Assembly (NCBI RefSeq): GCF_000631985.1
Contig: NZ_JFYN01000002.1
Location: forward strand, 62,001 to 126,000
DNA: 64,000 bases
DNA from: Pseudomonas sp. RIT288
GTDB taxonomy: Bacteria > Pseudomonadota > Gammaproteobacteria > Pseudomonadales > Pseudomonadaceae
Direction: 5' to 3'
Position numbers and translations under genes: made by a program. The notes under the pieces were generated by a model. It was not told the DNA's origin, searched no databases, and was given only the letters and a program-made list of their open reading frames with translations. This document shows positions 1 to 9,075 of this stretch, piece after piece. How positions within the stretch are numbered: the first letter of the stretch is position 1; the number at the start of each line of letters is the position of its first letter.

Positions 1-293
1 GCAACCTCTCAAACCTCGGCGTGCTGAGTGTGTTCTGGGGCATGGCGATCATGGGCTTCGGGCTGGCGTTGCAGTCCAAAGTCCTGGTACTGGCTCCCGA
101 CGCTACCGACGTGGCGATGGCGCTGTTTTCAGGCATCTACAACATCGGTATCGGCGGCGGGGCACTGGTGGGCAGTTGGGTGGGGAGTCGGTTTGGTTTT
201 GCTTACATCGGGGTGGTAGGCGGCATGCTGGCAGCGTCGGCGCTGGCGTTTTACTGCCTGTCGATATGTCGCAACAGGCGGGCCGGGATTTGA
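1..293 (+). CDS. MFS transporter, C-terminal end (5' truncated by window)
   Basis: The reading frame is open from the window edge (frame 3) to the TGA at 291-293, so only about the last 96 residues are visible. The visible part has hydrophobic helices rich in glycine and alanine, with [18 protein letters not shown] and a following helix, as in the last two or three membrane segments of drug/sugar-efflux members of the major facilitator superfamily. The substrate cannot be inferred from this fragment. It converges on the displaced 3' end of a LysR gene at 310-354, so before island insertion it was probably the direct convergent neighbour of that regulator. Confidence 0.8.
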   Translation, partial: NLSNLGVLSVFWGMAIMGFGLALQSKVLVLAPDATDVAMALFSGIYNIGIGGGALVGSWVGSRFGFAYIGVVGGMLAASALAFYCLSICRNRRAGI

Positions 294-309
294 ATGCCTG
301 GCTGCCTGC

Positions 310-411
310 TTAATGCGCGGGCAGCTCGAGGCTGTCCGGGGTGCCGAAGAACATTTTGACAGGGCTCCAGGGCGGTATTTACAGCCTGAAAAAATCGAAT
401 TATGCCCCCAG
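310..411. other. Left attachment site (attL) with displaced LysR 3' end
   Basis: On the minus strand, 354-310 reads MFFGTPDSLELPAH and stop. This matches the C-terminus of the LysR regulator whose gene now ends at 31525 with MFFGDPESL and stop. The similarity to the internal sites continues rightward: the acattttgac...ggctc(c/t)ag segment at 351-370 and the arm-type repeat tatgcccccag at 401-411 recur at 21,555-21,620 and 24,105-24,175. The left arm found at the other sites is absent, as expected for a chromosome-island junction. I read it as attL, with the original end of the LysR gene left behind here. Confidence 0.72.
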
Positions 412-544
412 TTACGCCGAGTGTTCGAGCGATCGCGAATGGCGCAGTTTGACTAAGCCTTTTTGATGTGTCCGGCGGTCACCCCGATCGTTTGCAGCGC
501 TCCGCGGACAGTGTCGCCAGTGTCTATTGAATATTCACTATCTG

Positions 545-690
545 ATGTCCTTGAGAGCCTGCCAGCACGTGGTTCTGGCACTGATCTATCACGTCAAGGC
601 TTATGCCCGAGGCTTGCATCATGGTTGCTCCTGTTCGTCTCAAGTCATGGGGTGTCCATCTCCCATTCGCACCGCCGGACATCACCATTG
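545..690 (-). pseudogene. Tyrosine recombinase (phage-type integrase) C-terminal remnant
   Basis: An 85-codon minus-strand frame contains GRWTPHDLRRTGATMMQ followed by ISLDVIDQCQNHVLAGS. This is the C-terminal catalytic block of island integrases: the H-x-L-R-R box and the later H of the active site. The rest of the protein, including the catalytic tyrosine region, is missing, and sequence on both sides no longer matches the family. It lies just inside the left attachment site, where an integrase gene normally sits. The exact limits of the remnant are approximate. Confidence 0.7.
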
Positions 691-735
691 AGAGTGTCCC
701 GTGTTCGCGGCCCTTGAGCCGTTCCAAGGCGGACG

Positions 736-1491
736 TTAAACGATATCGTCTATGAGTATGTGGGACAGCCCGCGACTGCATTGCTCGATTCGTGCTTCGA
801 CCTTGTAGACATTGCGCAACATCTGCTCGGTGATCACCTCATTGCTCGGGCCGCTGCCCTGACTGGTGCCATCAGCAATCACCAGCACCTGATCGGCGAA
901 TCGCAACGCCTGATTAAGATCATGGATGGCAATGAACACAATCACTTCGCGTTTGCGCGCGAGGCTGCGCATGAAGTTCAGCACTTGCACCTGCCGATGC
1001 ATGTCGAGGGCGCTGGTCGGTTCGTCCATCAGCAGGATTTCCGGCTCGCGCACCAGCGTCTGGGCGATGGAGACCAACTGCTGCTGACCGCCGCTGAGTT
1101 CGCCAAGGTTACGGAAAGACAGCCCGGTGATTCCCAGCGCGGCGAGAATCTCGTCGACCAGTTTCAGCTCATCATCGTGGACCACCCAGCCCGGGGTCAG
1201 TTGCTTGCGCGCCAGCAGCACGGATTCGTACACCGTCAAACGCGCACTGGCATTCAGGCCTTGCGGCATGTAGCTGATGCCCGTCGGGCCTTTTTTCGAT
1301 TTTTTCAGGATGACCTGACCCGGCCCTTCGATCAGTCCGGCCATACGTTTGAACAACGTCGATTTGCCGGCCGCATTGGGCCCGACCACGGCAACCACCT
1401 GACCGCCAGAAAACGTTGCCGTCGAGACACCACGAATGATTTCGCGCTGACCATAGCGCGCGCCGAGATTTTCCAGTTGCAGCGTCACCAT
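736..1491 (-). CDS. Iron-siderophore ABC transporter ATP-binding protein (FecE/FhuC type)
   Basis: This 251-residue ATPase should energise siderophore import across the inner membrane. Visible motifs are the Walker A GPNAAGKST (residues 37-45), Q-loop (about 77), signature LSGGQQQ (132-138), Walker B LLMDEP (153-158) and H-loop His190. Length and motif spacing fit the FecE/FhuC/FepC family. The start overlaps the permease gene by 7 bp, which implies translational coupling. It is the last gene of the minus-strand run from the sigma factor gene (7792) down to 736, and its stop abuts the integrase remnant. Confidence 0.93.
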   Translation of the reverse strand: MVTLQLENLGARYGQREIIRGVSTATFSGGQVVAVVGPNAAGKSTLFKRMAGLIEGPGQVILKKSKKGPTGISYMPQGLNASARLTVYESVLLARKQLTPGWVVHDDELKLVDEILAALGITGLSFRNLGELSGGQQQLVSIAQTLVREPEILLMDEPTSALDMHRQVQVLNFMRSLARKREVIVFIAIHDLNQALRFADQVLVIADGTSQGSGPSNEVITEQMLRNVYKVEARIEQCSRGLSHILIDDIV

Positions 1492-2546
1492 GAGTTTTTC
1501 TTCCCGCCGAGAATCAGTGAAATGAAGAACGGTACGCCGATCAGCGAGGTGACCACGCCGATAGGGAAAATCGCACCGGGGATCAGGGTTTTGCTGACCA
1601 CCGAACTGGCCGAGAGAATCAACGAACCGGTGAGCAAGGAGGCTGGCAAAAAGAAGCGCTGATCTTCACCGATCAGCATGCGCGCGATGTGCGGCCCGAC
1701 CAGTCCGATAAAGCCGATGGTGCCGACAAACGCTACAGGAAACGAGGCGAGCAGGCTGACCATGATCAGCGTCTGAAAGCGCAGGCTGCGCACGTTGATG
1801 CCGAAACTGGCAGCCTTGTCGTCGCCCAAGCGCAGGGCGGTCAAGGCCCAGGCGCGTTTGGCGAAAATCGGCAGGGTGATCAGGATCACCAGGCAGATCA
1901 CCCCGAGTTTCGGCCAGGTGGCTTTGGTCAGGCTGCCCATGGTCCAGAACACCACGGCGGCGACGGCTTGCTCGGTGGCGAAGAACTGCACCAGCGCCAG
2001 CAGCGCATTGAAAGTGAATACCAATGCGATGCCGAGCAGCACGATGGTTTCGGCAGTGACGCCACGGCGCATGCTCAGGAAGTGAATCAACAGCGCCGAG
2101 AGCATGGCCATGATGAAGGCGTTGAGCGGTACCATGAATTGCGAGGCCAGCGGGAACAACGCTACACCGAACGCCAGGCCCAGTGCCGCGCCGAAACTGG
2201 CGGCGGCGGAAATACCCAAGGTGAACGGACTGGCCAGCGGGTTGTTGAGGATGGTCTGCATCTGCGCGCCGGCCAGCGACAGCGCCGCGCCCACGGCCAC
2301 TGCCATCAACGCCACTGGCAGACGAATGTCCCACATCACCACGCGCACTTGTGGCGAAGCACTGTCCGGCGAAAACAGGGCGCCGAGCACTTCGCTGAAA
2401 CTGTAACTCGCCGGGCCCAGTGCCAGGTCTAGCAGCACACTGCACAGCAACAGAACCACCAGCCCGGCGAGGATCAGGCGTTTACGCAGCACCAGTCGAC
2501 GGTAGGTTTCGCGCTGCACCTCGACGGTGTCGGTCAACGAACTCAT
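1485..2546 (-). CDS. FecCD-family iron-siderophore permease
   Basis: The 353-residue protein is strongly hydrophobic with about nine to ten membrane segments. It carries the family's C-terminal GxxGPHIAR motif (GLVGPHIARMLIGED) and the PAGAIFPIG-like block before the last helices (IPGAIFPIGVVTSLIGVPFF). FecCD/BtuC permeases form the channel for ferric siderophores with an ATPase dimer. Only one permease gene is present, so a homodimer is likely, whereas some systems use two permeases. It overlaps the binding-protein gene by 4 bp and the ATPase gene by 7 bp. Confidence 0.93.
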   Translation of the reverse strand: MSSLTDTVEVQRETYRRLVLRKRLILAGLVVLLLCSVLLDLALGPASYSFSEVLGALFSPDSASPQVRVVMWDIRLPVALMAVAVGAALSLAGAQMQTILNNPLASPFTLGISAAASFGAALGLAFGVALFPLASQFMVPLNAFIMAMLSALLIHFLSMRRGVTAETIVLLGIALVFTFNALLALVQFFATEQAVAAVVFWTMGSLTKATWPKLGVICLVILITLPIFAKRAWALTALRLGDDKAASFGINVRSLRFQTLIMVSLLASFPVAFVGTIGFIGLVGPHIARMLIGEDQRFFLPASLLTGSLILSASSVVSKTLIPGAIFPIGVVTSLIGVPFFISLILGGKKNSW

Positions 2547-3724
2547 GGTTTGACCTCAGGATTACGCAGGCTGACGAAGTAGCCCGACTCATACGGCACG
2601 GGCAGAAAACGCTCGTGCAGTTCTCGGAATGAGGCGTCCGGGTCGAGATCGGCAAACAGCTCCGGGTGAAACCATTTGGCCAATTGCTGAATGGCCACGA
2701 ACTGGTAGGGGCTGTTGTAGAACTGATGCCAGATGGCGTGGAAGGCTTGTGTCTCCTGAGCCTTGATCCCGGCGTAGGCCGGACGCCGGGTGTACCACGC
2801 GAGTTTTTTCCGTGCCTGGTTCATGTCGGCGCCGGGCCCGACACCGACCCAATGGCCACCGGGTGCAAAGGCTTCCCAGTTGGCCGTGGTGACCACCACG
2901 TGTGCCGGATTGGCGACGATGACCTGCTCGGGGTTCAACTGGCCGAACGTGGTTGGAATGATCTGCCGGGCGATGTTGTTGCCGCCGGCCATATCAACAA
3001 ACAGGCCAAAGTTTTCATTACCGAAACTCAGGCAGCAATCGTCGGTGTAGCCGCCAATGCGCTCAATGAACACGCTTGGACGCGGTGGGTGCTGTTTCTC
3101 GATGACGTCGGTGACGCGGTGAATCTGCTGGTTGCGAAAATCAATGAAGGTCGCGGCGCGTTGCTCTTTACCGAACAGTTTGCCGAACAGACGCATGGTC
3201 GGTTCGGTGTTCTGCATCGGGTTGTTGCGAAAGTCGACGTACACCACCGGGATGCCCAAGGCGTCGAGCTTCTCGATGTAGCGCGCATCTTCGGTGGCGT
3301 GCTGCGCTTCGATATTGAGGATGATCACGTCCGGGCGCTGCGAGATCGCTTGTTCGATATCAAAGGTGCCGTCTTCAAATCCGCCGAAGGTGGGGATCTT
3401 GGCAATGCCGGGGAATTTGCGCAGGTAGGCGTTGTACGTGTCCGGGTCCGACTGGATCAGGTCCTTGCGCCAGCCGACGATGCGTTCGATCGGGTTCTGT
3501 GTGTCCAGCGCGGCGACCAGATACAACTGTCGGCCTTCACCGAGGATGACCCGTCTGACCGGCAGATGCACCTTGACCTTGCGCCCGAGCAGATCGGTCA
3601 CTTCGGTGCGCACCGTATCCGCTTCGGTGGCATTTGCATTGCGCGGCGCCAGCGCAGACAGGCTCAGCAGTCCTGCCAGTAACAGCGCAGCCAACGCGAG
3701 GCTGCGTCGATCGAAAATCACCAT
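2543..3724 (-). CDS. Periplasmic iron-siderophore binding protein
   Basis: I place the start at the ATG at 3724 because it opens a clear signal peptide (MVIFDRRSLALAALLLAGLL... ending near ANA, about residue 32). The longer open frame would run into the receptor gene. The mature protein has features of the FecB/BtuF family: an N-terminal 'VTDLLGRKVKVHLPVRRVI' strand that begins the fold, and a central RPDVIILN segment. It should capture the ferric siderophore delivered by the TonB receptors and hand it to the permease. It sits between the receptor gene (62 bp upstream) and the permease gene (4-bp overlap). Confidence 0.9.
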   Translation of the reverse strand: MVIFDRRSLALAALLLAGLLSLSALAPRNANATEADTVRTEVTDLLGRKVKVHLPVRRVILGEGRQLYLVAALDTQNPIERIVGWRKDLIQSDPDTYNAYLRKFPGIAKIPTFGGFEDGTFDIEQAISQRPDVIILNIEAQHATEDARYIEKLDALGIPVVYVDFRNNPMQNTEPTMRLFGKLFGKEQRAATFIDFRNQQIHRVTDVIEKQHPPRPSVFIERIGGYTDDCCLSFGNENFGLFVDMAGGNNIARQIIPTTFGQLNPEQVIVANPAHVVVTTANWEAFAPGGHWVGVGPGADMNQARKKLAWYTRRPAYAGIKAQETQAFHAIWHQFYNSPYQFVAIQQLAKWFHPELFADLDPDASFRELHERFLPVPYESGYFVSLRNPEVKP

Positions 3725-3786
3725 GGTCAAAGCCTTTGCAAAGGTCAGTTCGGCCAACGGCTCACACCGCTGTCCGGCTGAACGTT

Positions 3787-6201
3787 TCAGAAATCGACAG
3801 TCGCCGACAGTAATAAGGTGCGCGGTGAGCCTTGGGAGAACGCGCCGTAGGAAGCGACGCCCGACCAATACTCGTGGTCGAACACGTTCTGCACGGTGGC
3901 GCGAAACGTGGTCGGTCGATCATCGATGCGCGTGCTGTAGCGGGCGCCGACATCGAAGCGGGTCCAGTCATCGAGTTTTTGTGTGTTGGCCTGGTTCACG
4001 TACTGGCTGCCGGTGTGGATCGCGCCTGCGGTCAGCGTCAGACCCTCGACCCATGAGGTGTCCCATTCGGCCCAGAAGTTGGCTTGAACCTCGGGCACGC
4101 CGACCGGTTTGTTGCCTCGGTTGGCGGCCACGCCGGTTTTCGTCAGTTCGGCATTGAGCAGGGTCACGCCGCCGAGCAGGCGAGTGCCCGGTGTGACTTC
4201 GCCGAACACGTTCAGCTCCAGCCCGCGATTGCGTTGTTCGCCCTGCACCGAGAACACCCCGGAGGCCAGTTCGCCACTGGGCTTGGTGATCTGAAACAGG
4301 CTGATGGTGGAGGTGAACGTGCCGTAGTCGGCTTTGACCCCGAGTTCGTGCTGGCGGGAAGCATAAGGGGCAAAGATCTCGCCAGCGTTGGACGCGGTGG
4401 AAGGCGCGATGTCGCCCTTGCTCAGCCCTTCGAGGTAGTTGTAGTAGAACGAAACGTGATCCCAAGGCTTGATCACAGCGCCGAACAACGGGGTCGTCCG
4501 GCCGTCGTCATAGGACGTGGTCACCACGCCGGCGGCGTTGTAGTTGTCGGATTTGATGTTCTGTTTGCGCAAACCCAGGGTTACCTGCGCGCGGTCATCG
4601 AGAATCGACAGCGTGTCGGCAAGCGCCACGCCATTCAGTTCGCTCTCCGAGACCTTCGGCGTATCCGGCTTGGGGATGTAAGGTTGCGGGCGATCCACCG
4701 GGTGGTAAATGTTCGACAGGATCGGTGCATCGGAAATGATCCCGCGCGACAACACATCGCGATAGCGACTGATTTGCACGGTGGTGCGGTGACTGATCGG
4801 CCCGGTATCGAAGCGCAGCCGCGCACCGGTATCAACGGTGTAACGCTCTACTTCGAACTTGTAATAGCCGGGGATCGACGAGGTGTCGCCAGCGGCATTG
4901 ATAATGGTCGGCGTCTGGTCGGACATCCGCGCCACATCCGATTTGCCGCCGCCGGCATGGGCGAACACCGTCAATGCGTCGCTGAGGTCATATTCGCCGC
5001 TGAGCAGCGCCGATTTGTCACGGGTTTTCGACCAGCCCCAATCCTGACTGACGTTGCTGCGGCCGTTGGCGGCGGAAGGAATGTCCACGCCCGGCGCAAT
5101 CAGGAACGGCCGCGAAGCCGCGTCGAAGCGTTCTTTCTGGTTGAGCCAGTCGAAGGTCGTGCGCAGGCGTTCGCCCTGATAGTCGAGGGAGATCGCGCCG
5201 ATGTCGACGTGGCGCGATTGATCGTCGATCGCCGTGTTGCCCAGTTGCGTCCTGCCGTTGAAGCGCACGCCAAAACGGCGCTCTTCACCGAAGCGGCGAC
5301 TGACATCGAGATGGCCACCGGCCTGAGAATCCATGGCGTAACTGGCGGTGAAACGGGTCAGGTCTTCATCGAGGGAGCGTTTCGGCACCACGTTGATCAC
5401 GCCGCCCACCGCGTTGTTGGGTGACATGCCGTAGAGCAGGGCGCCGGGGCCTTTGACCAGTTCGATGCGCTCGGCATATTCGGTGAACACCCGGTAATTG
5501 GGTGCCACGCCGTACACGCCATCGAAAGCCAGTTCACCGAGGTTGCCTTCGCCGACGGGAAAGCCTCGGATGAAGAACGAGTCGACAATCCCGCCGGTCT
5601 GGCCAGTGGAGCGCACCGAAGAATCACGTTCCAGCACATCACCCACGGTGACGGCCTGTTGATCCTTGATCAGCGCCGAGGTGTAGGTGCTGACGCTGAA
5701 GGGGGCGTCCATGACATCCGTATTGCCAAGAATGCCCAGGCGCCCGCCGTTGGCCACTTGTCCACCTGCATACACTTCTGGCAGGGAGTCGGCACGCTTT
5801 TCGGTGCCGATGATCGATGTTTCATCCAGCGTCACCCGGCGCTGCACCAATGTGTAGCTGCCGTCGCTGCGCAACACCATGTCCAGGCCACTGCCGGCCA
5901 GCAAGCGATTGACCGCTTCTCGAGTCGAGTATTTGCCGTTCAGCGCAGGGCTGTTCAGGCCCTCGGCCTGCGCGGGCTCGAATGACAGCGCGATACCGGC
6001 TTCCACGGCAAAACTCGACAGGGTCGCACCCAGCGGCCCGGCAGGAATGTTGTAGGCACGCACAGCAACAGAGTCCAGCTGCACAGGCTCGCCAGCCAAG
6101 GCAAACGGGCAAACCACACCGATCATGACAAGGCTTAGCAACGCACTGCGAACAACTGGTTTGAAGTGACGATCCGGGCGCAGGTGGCGTGCGGCAAGCA
6201 T
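3787..6201 (-). CDS. TonB-dependent siderophore receptor with N-terminal signalling (STN) domain
   Basis: This 804-residue outer-membrane receptor has a signal peptide (about 1-36, ending FALA), an STN/secretin-like signalling domain (about 50-120, with SSFAVEAGIALSFEP), a plug containing VRSTGQTGGIVDSFFIRGFP, and a C-terminal beta-barrel ending in LLLSATVDF. An STN domain marks a transducing receptor that contacts a FecR-type regulator, here encoded directly upstream. It is a close paralogue of the receptor at 17901-20117, which lacks the STN domain. A conserved element also found upstream of that paralogue lies at 6241-6298, in the 97-bp gap after the FecR gene. Confidence 0.95.
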   Translation of the reverse strand: MLAARHLRPDRHFKPVVRSALLSLVMIGVVCPFALAGEPVQLDSVAVRAYNIPAGPLGATLSSFAVEAGIALSFEPAQAEGLNSPALNGKYSTREAVNRLLAGSGLDMVLRSDGSYTLVQRRVTLDETSIIGTEKRADSLPEVYAGGQVANGGRLGILGNTDVMDAPFSVSTYTSALIKDQQAVTVGDVLERDSSVRSTGQTGGIVDSFFIRGFPVGEGNLGELAFDGVYGVAPNYRVFTEYAERIELVKGPGALLYGMSPNNAVGGVINVVPKRSLDEDLTRFTASYAMDSQAGGHLDVSRRFGEERRFGVRFNGRTQLGNTAIDDQSRHVDIGAISLDYQGERLRTTFDWLNQKERFDAASRPFLIAPGVDIPSAANGRSNVSQDWGWSKTRDKSALLSGEYDLSDALTVFAHAGGGKSDVARMSDQTPTIINAAGDTSSIPGYYKFEVERYTVDTGARLRFDTGPISHRTTVQISRYRDVLSRGIISDAPILSNIYHPVDRPQPYIPKPDTPKVSESELNGVALADTLSILDDRAQVTLGLRKQNIKSDNYNAAGVVTTSYDDGRTTPLFGAVIKPWDHVSFYYNYLEGLSKGDIAPSTASNAGEIFAPYASRQHELGVKADYGTFTSTISLFQITKPSGELASGVFSVQGEQRNRGLELNVFGEVTPGTRLLGGVTLLNAELTKTGVAANRGNKPVGVPEVQANFWAEWDTSWVEGLTLTAGAIHTGSQYVNQANTQKLDDWTRFDVGARYSTRIDDRPTTFRATVQNVFDHEYWSGVASYGAFSQGSPRTLLLSATVDF

Positions 6202-6240
6202 GGATGAATGAGCCTATAAACAGGACGAAAAGGTGCTTCT

Positions 6241-6298
6241 CTCCAATAGCCAGTCGAGATCGAAAAAAGTATCACCGCAGCGGCAGTTATTTTTTCAC
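6241..6298 (-). promoter_or_regulatory. Conserved upstream element shared by both receptor genes (copy 1)
   Basis: Read on the minus strand, this stretch contains CTGCGG, TGATACTTTTTTCG, CGACTGGC and GGAG in the same order and nearly the same spacing as 17807-17861 upstream of the second receptor. The receptor proteins also match, but conservation of non-coding sequence is unexpected unless it is functional or a recent duplication. I infer that it includes the promoter recognised by the FecI-like sigma factor encoded at 7277-7792. Confidence 0.6.
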
Positions 6299-7276
6299 TC
6301 AGGCCGGGGAGAGCATGATCCAGTAGCCATTCAAATGGCCGCTGACGAGGATCGGGTAGGTTTGCGCCAGCATGTTCAAGGTGCGTTGACTGTCGCTGAT
6401 CGGGTAGGCGCCGGAAATGCGCAGATCGGCAATTGCCGGATCGAGGCGCACGAAACCGCGGCGATAGCGCGTCAGCTCGTTGACGAAATCGGCCAGGCGC
6501 ATCTTGTCGGCCATCAGCATGCCTTGACTCCAGGCGCCGACATAGCGATCGGCAACGCTGAGCTGGCCAAAGGTGTGGGACGAGAAGTCGGTGCGTTGAC
6601 CGGCGTTGACGATCAGCGGCGTGGTCTGGCGATTGTCCGCGAGCTCGACTTTGACCGCGCCTTCCAGCACGGCGAGGTGCGTGCGCGGTTGCAGTTCGCG
6701 CACGGTGAAACGCGTGCCCAGTGCCTGCATGCGACCTTGACGGGTGCTGACCAGAAAGGGCCGCGCCAGCGGTGAAATGTCCGTCGCGGTCTGCACCAGT
6801 ATTTCGCCTTCGCGCAGGTGGATGAGGCGTTGATTGGCGTCGAACAGCACGTCGATGGCGGTGTCGGTGTTCAGGGTGATTTTCGAACCGTCGGCCAGGG
6901 TCAGCTCGCGTTGCTGGCCAATCGCAGTGCGATAGTCGGCTGACCATTGTTGGGTTTCGGCCAGCTTCCAGCTGCCCCAGCCGGCCGGCAGGATGGCCAG
7001 AATCATCGCCAGTTTGCCCAACGCCGCACGGCGCTCCGGGCTGCTCGGGCGGTCGAGAGCGGACATCGCCAAGGACGGTGGCAGGCCGCCGAGTTTGCTC
7101 TGCAACAACTGCGCCCGCGCCCAGGCGCGACCGCGCTCGGGGGTGCTGGCTTTCCAGTATTCCCATTCGCCGCGCTCGCTGTCGCTGAGTTCGCCTTCAC
7201 TCATGCGGATCAACCAGTCGGCGGCTTCTTCCAGGGCCTGGTGATCGAGGTGCGGCTCATGGCGGCGGCTGAGCAT
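6299..7276 (-). CDS. FecR-like anti-sigma/transmembrane regulator
   Basis: The 325-residue protein has the FecR layout. There is an N-terminal cytoplasmic DUF4880-like segment (EEAADWLIRMSEGELSDSER), a single membrane segment near residues 92-112, the FecR core (ELTLADGSKITLNTDTAIDV...LREGEILV) and a C-terminal secretin-like domain (LRISGAYPISDSQRTLNML). It should relay the ligand state of the STN receptor to the sigma factor. Its ATG follows the sigma-factor stop codon with no gap (TGA then ATG at 7279-7274). The receptor gene follows, which is the standard fecI-fecR-receptor order. Confidence 0.95.
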   Translation of the reverse strand: MLSRRHEPHLDHQALEEAADWLIRMSEGELSDSERGEWEYWKASTPERGRAWARAQLLQSKLGGLPPSLAMSALDRPSSPERRAALGKLAMILAILPAGWGSWKLAETQQWSADYRTAIGQQRELTLADGSKITLNTDTAIDVLFDANQRLIHLREGEILVQTATDISPLARPFLVSTRQGRMQALGTRFTVRELQPRTHLAVLEGAVKVELADNRQTTPLIVNAGQRTDFSSHTFGQLSVADRYVGAWSQGMLMADKMRLADFVNELTRYRRGFVRLDPAIADLRISGAYPISDSQRTLNMLAQTYPILVSGHLNGYWIMLSPA

Positions 7277-7792
7277 TCACTCCACCAGCAACAGGCACTG
7301 CACGAAGGCTTGCTTCATGTAGCGTTTGACGGTGATCAGCGACACGCCCAGCTGCTCGGCAATGTCGTCGTATTTCAGCCCGCTGATCTGCGACAACAGA
7401 AAGGCGCGTTTGACCAGCGGCGGCAGGGCATCGAGCATCGCGTCGATTTCGTGCAGGGTTTCCAGCACCATGAAACGCAATTCCGGCGAAGGCACTTCCA
7501 GCGCCGGCACATGGGCGAGGGCGTCCAGGTAGGCACGTTCCAGCGCCTTGCGTTGATACCAGTTGACCAGAATGCCTTTGGCTACGCAGCTCAGATACGC
7601 GCGCGGCTGCTCAATGACGGTGACTTGCGAGGCGAGGATGCGCGTGAAGGTGTCCTGCGCCAGATCCGCCGCATCCATGGCGTTTCCCAGTTTTTTTCTC
7701 AGCGTCGCGTACAGCCAGCCGTGATGGCCGCTGTACAGGGCTTCGATCGCGCGCAGGTGATTGGCATTATTCGCGGAAAGGGTTTCGCTCAT
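7277..7792 (-). CDS. FecI-like extracytoplasmic-function sigma factor
   Basis: The 171-residue protein has sigma region 2 (DAADLAQDTFTRIL, then AYLSCVAKGILVNWYQRK) and region 4 (LPPLVKRAFLLSQ...YDDIAEQLGVSLITVKRYM). This is the two-region structure of iron-starvation ECF sigma factors. It is expected to transcribe the receptor gene, and probably the paralogous receptor gene at 17901, in response to the ferric siderophore. A Fur-like palindrome lies 20 bp upstream of the start, so its own expression is probably iron-repressed. Confidence 0.95.
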   Translation of the reverse strand: MSETLSANNANHLRAIEALYSGHHGWLYATLRKKLGNAMDAADLAQDTFTRILASQVTVIEQPRAYLSCVAKGILVNWYQRKALERAYLDALAHVPALEVPSPELRFMVLETLHEIDAMLDALPPLVKRAFLLSQISGLKYDDIAEQLGVSLITVKRYMKQAFVQCLLLVE

Positions 7793-7811
7793 GGCTGCAG
7801 ATTTTCATGCA

Positions 7812-7830
7812 ATTGAGAAGTATTCCCAAT
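7812..7830 (-). promoter_or_regulatory. Putative Fur box upstream of the sigma factor gene
   Basis: The sequence is an inverted repeat, ATTGAGAA-gta-TTCCCAAT, with seven of eight arm positions complementary. It agrees at about 14 of 19 positions with the AATGAGAATCATTCTCATT form of the Fur box. It sits 20-38 bp before the sigma-factor ATG (7792), where Fur boxes of fecI-type genes are usual. Fur binding is inferred. Confidence 0.6.
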
Positions 7831-7877
7831 GCTAGTTTACAAAGCCGCTGCGACGCAAGCGCCGATTGTTTTCCGCT

Positions 7878-9062
7878 TCAGACTCGCGGCAGACGGCTCA
7901 ACGCAGCAATCATCGAGTCGATTTCCGCCTCGGTGTTGTACGCATGCACCGACGCACGGCTGACCTCCAGCAAGTCCCTGCGCTGCATGTCGAGCAAAGT
8001 CGAGCGCACGGTCGAGGTGCTGACGTTGATGCGCTTTTCCTGGCCGGCCAGCCACTGCTGAACGTGTGCGGCGCTGCTGTCGCGATGAGTAAACGTGACG
8101 ATGCCGGACTTCTGCACCCCGAGGTCTCGCGGCGTGATCCCGTGGATATCTGTCAGTTGCCGACGCAGGTATTCAGCCAATTGCTGAATCCGCAGCCACA
8201 TCGGTTCGATGCCTTGCGCCAGCGCGTACTCCACCGCCGCACCGAGGCCCAGTTTGGCGGCGACGTTGCATTCCCAATTCTCGAAACGTCGGGCATCGGC
8301 GCGGATTTCGAACGTCTCGGCGTCCTGCAATGAGGCGGCATGTAAGTCGAGAAACACCGGTTCCAGGTTCTGACACAGGGACTTCTTGACATACAAGAAG
8401 CCCATTCCGCGCGGCCCGCGCAGGTATTTGCGACTGGTTGCCGCGAGCATGTGGCAGCCGATTTTCTGCACGTCGATCGGCATCTGCCCGACACCCTGAC
8501 AAGCATCGAGCAGAAACAGCACGCCAGCCGAACGGGCGAGGGCGCCGATCTGCTCGATGGGTTGCACCGGGCCGCCATTGGTGGCGATCACCGGCAGCGA
8601 GATCAGCGCGACCCGATCATCGTCGAGCATGGCCGTTAGTGCCGACAGGGAAACCTGGCCATGTTCATCATTGGGGATGACACGAATCTCGATACCACGC
8701 CGCTGCTTCATTTGCAGATAAGGAATGTAGTTGCCGGCGTATTCGGTGGTCGATGTCAGCACTACATCGCCGGGTTGCAGCGGTAATGAATAGAACGCCA
8801 TGTCCCAGGCACGGGTCGCGTTTTCGATGATCGCGATTTCATCGGGTCGAGCGTTGAGCAAACGGCCGATGGCGGCGTAAACGTTGTCCACTTCGGCCGA
8901 CTGCTGCCCGGCGGCTTCGTAGCCGCCCAGACTCGCTTCAAGCTGAATATGACGGGTCATCGTTTCGATCACCGGCGCGGGCATCAGCGCCGCGCCGGCA
9001 TTGTTGAAGTGGATCAGTTGCGCGACGGCAGGCGTGTCGGCGCGCAGTTGTTCAATGTTCAA
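7878..9062 (-). CDS. Class V aminotransferase-fold PLP enzyme of the siderophore operon
   Basis: This 394-residue protein has the class V (cysteine desulfurase/epimerase-like) fold signatures. These are HFNNAGAAL near the N-terminus, Asp186 in LLDACQGVGQMPIDV (pyridine-nitrogen contact) and the PLP lysine Lys212 in ATSRKYLRGPRGMGF. Its substrate is not recognisable. The family includes desulfurases, C-S lyases, kynureninase and isopenicillin N epimerase. It is the last gene of the operon running from 15859, 13 bp after the exporter gene, so a role in modifying an amino-acid building block or the siderophore is plausible but unproven. The described staphyloferrin B set has no counterpart that I know of. 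Confidence 0.85.
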   Translation of the reverse strand: MNIEQLRADTPAVAQLIHFNNAGAALMPAPVIETMTRHIQLEASLGGYEAAGQQSAEVDNVYAAIGRLLNARPDEIAIIENATRAWDMAFYSLPLQPGDVVLTSTTEYAGNYIPYLQMKQRRGIEIRVIPNDEHGQVSLSALTAMLDDDRVALISLPVIATNGGPVQPIEQIGALARSAGVLFLLDACQGVGQMPIDVQKIGCHMLAATSRKYLRGPRGMGFLYVKKSLCQNLEPVFLDLHAASLQDAETFEIRADARRFENWECNVAAKLGLGAAVEYALAQGIEPMWLRIQQLAEYLRRQLTDIHGITPRDLGVQKSGIVTFTHRDSSAAHVQQWLAGQEKRINVSTSTVRSTLLDMQRRDLLEVSRASVHAYNTEAEIDSMIAALSRLPRV

Positions 9063-9075
9063 AAGCAGACTCCTT

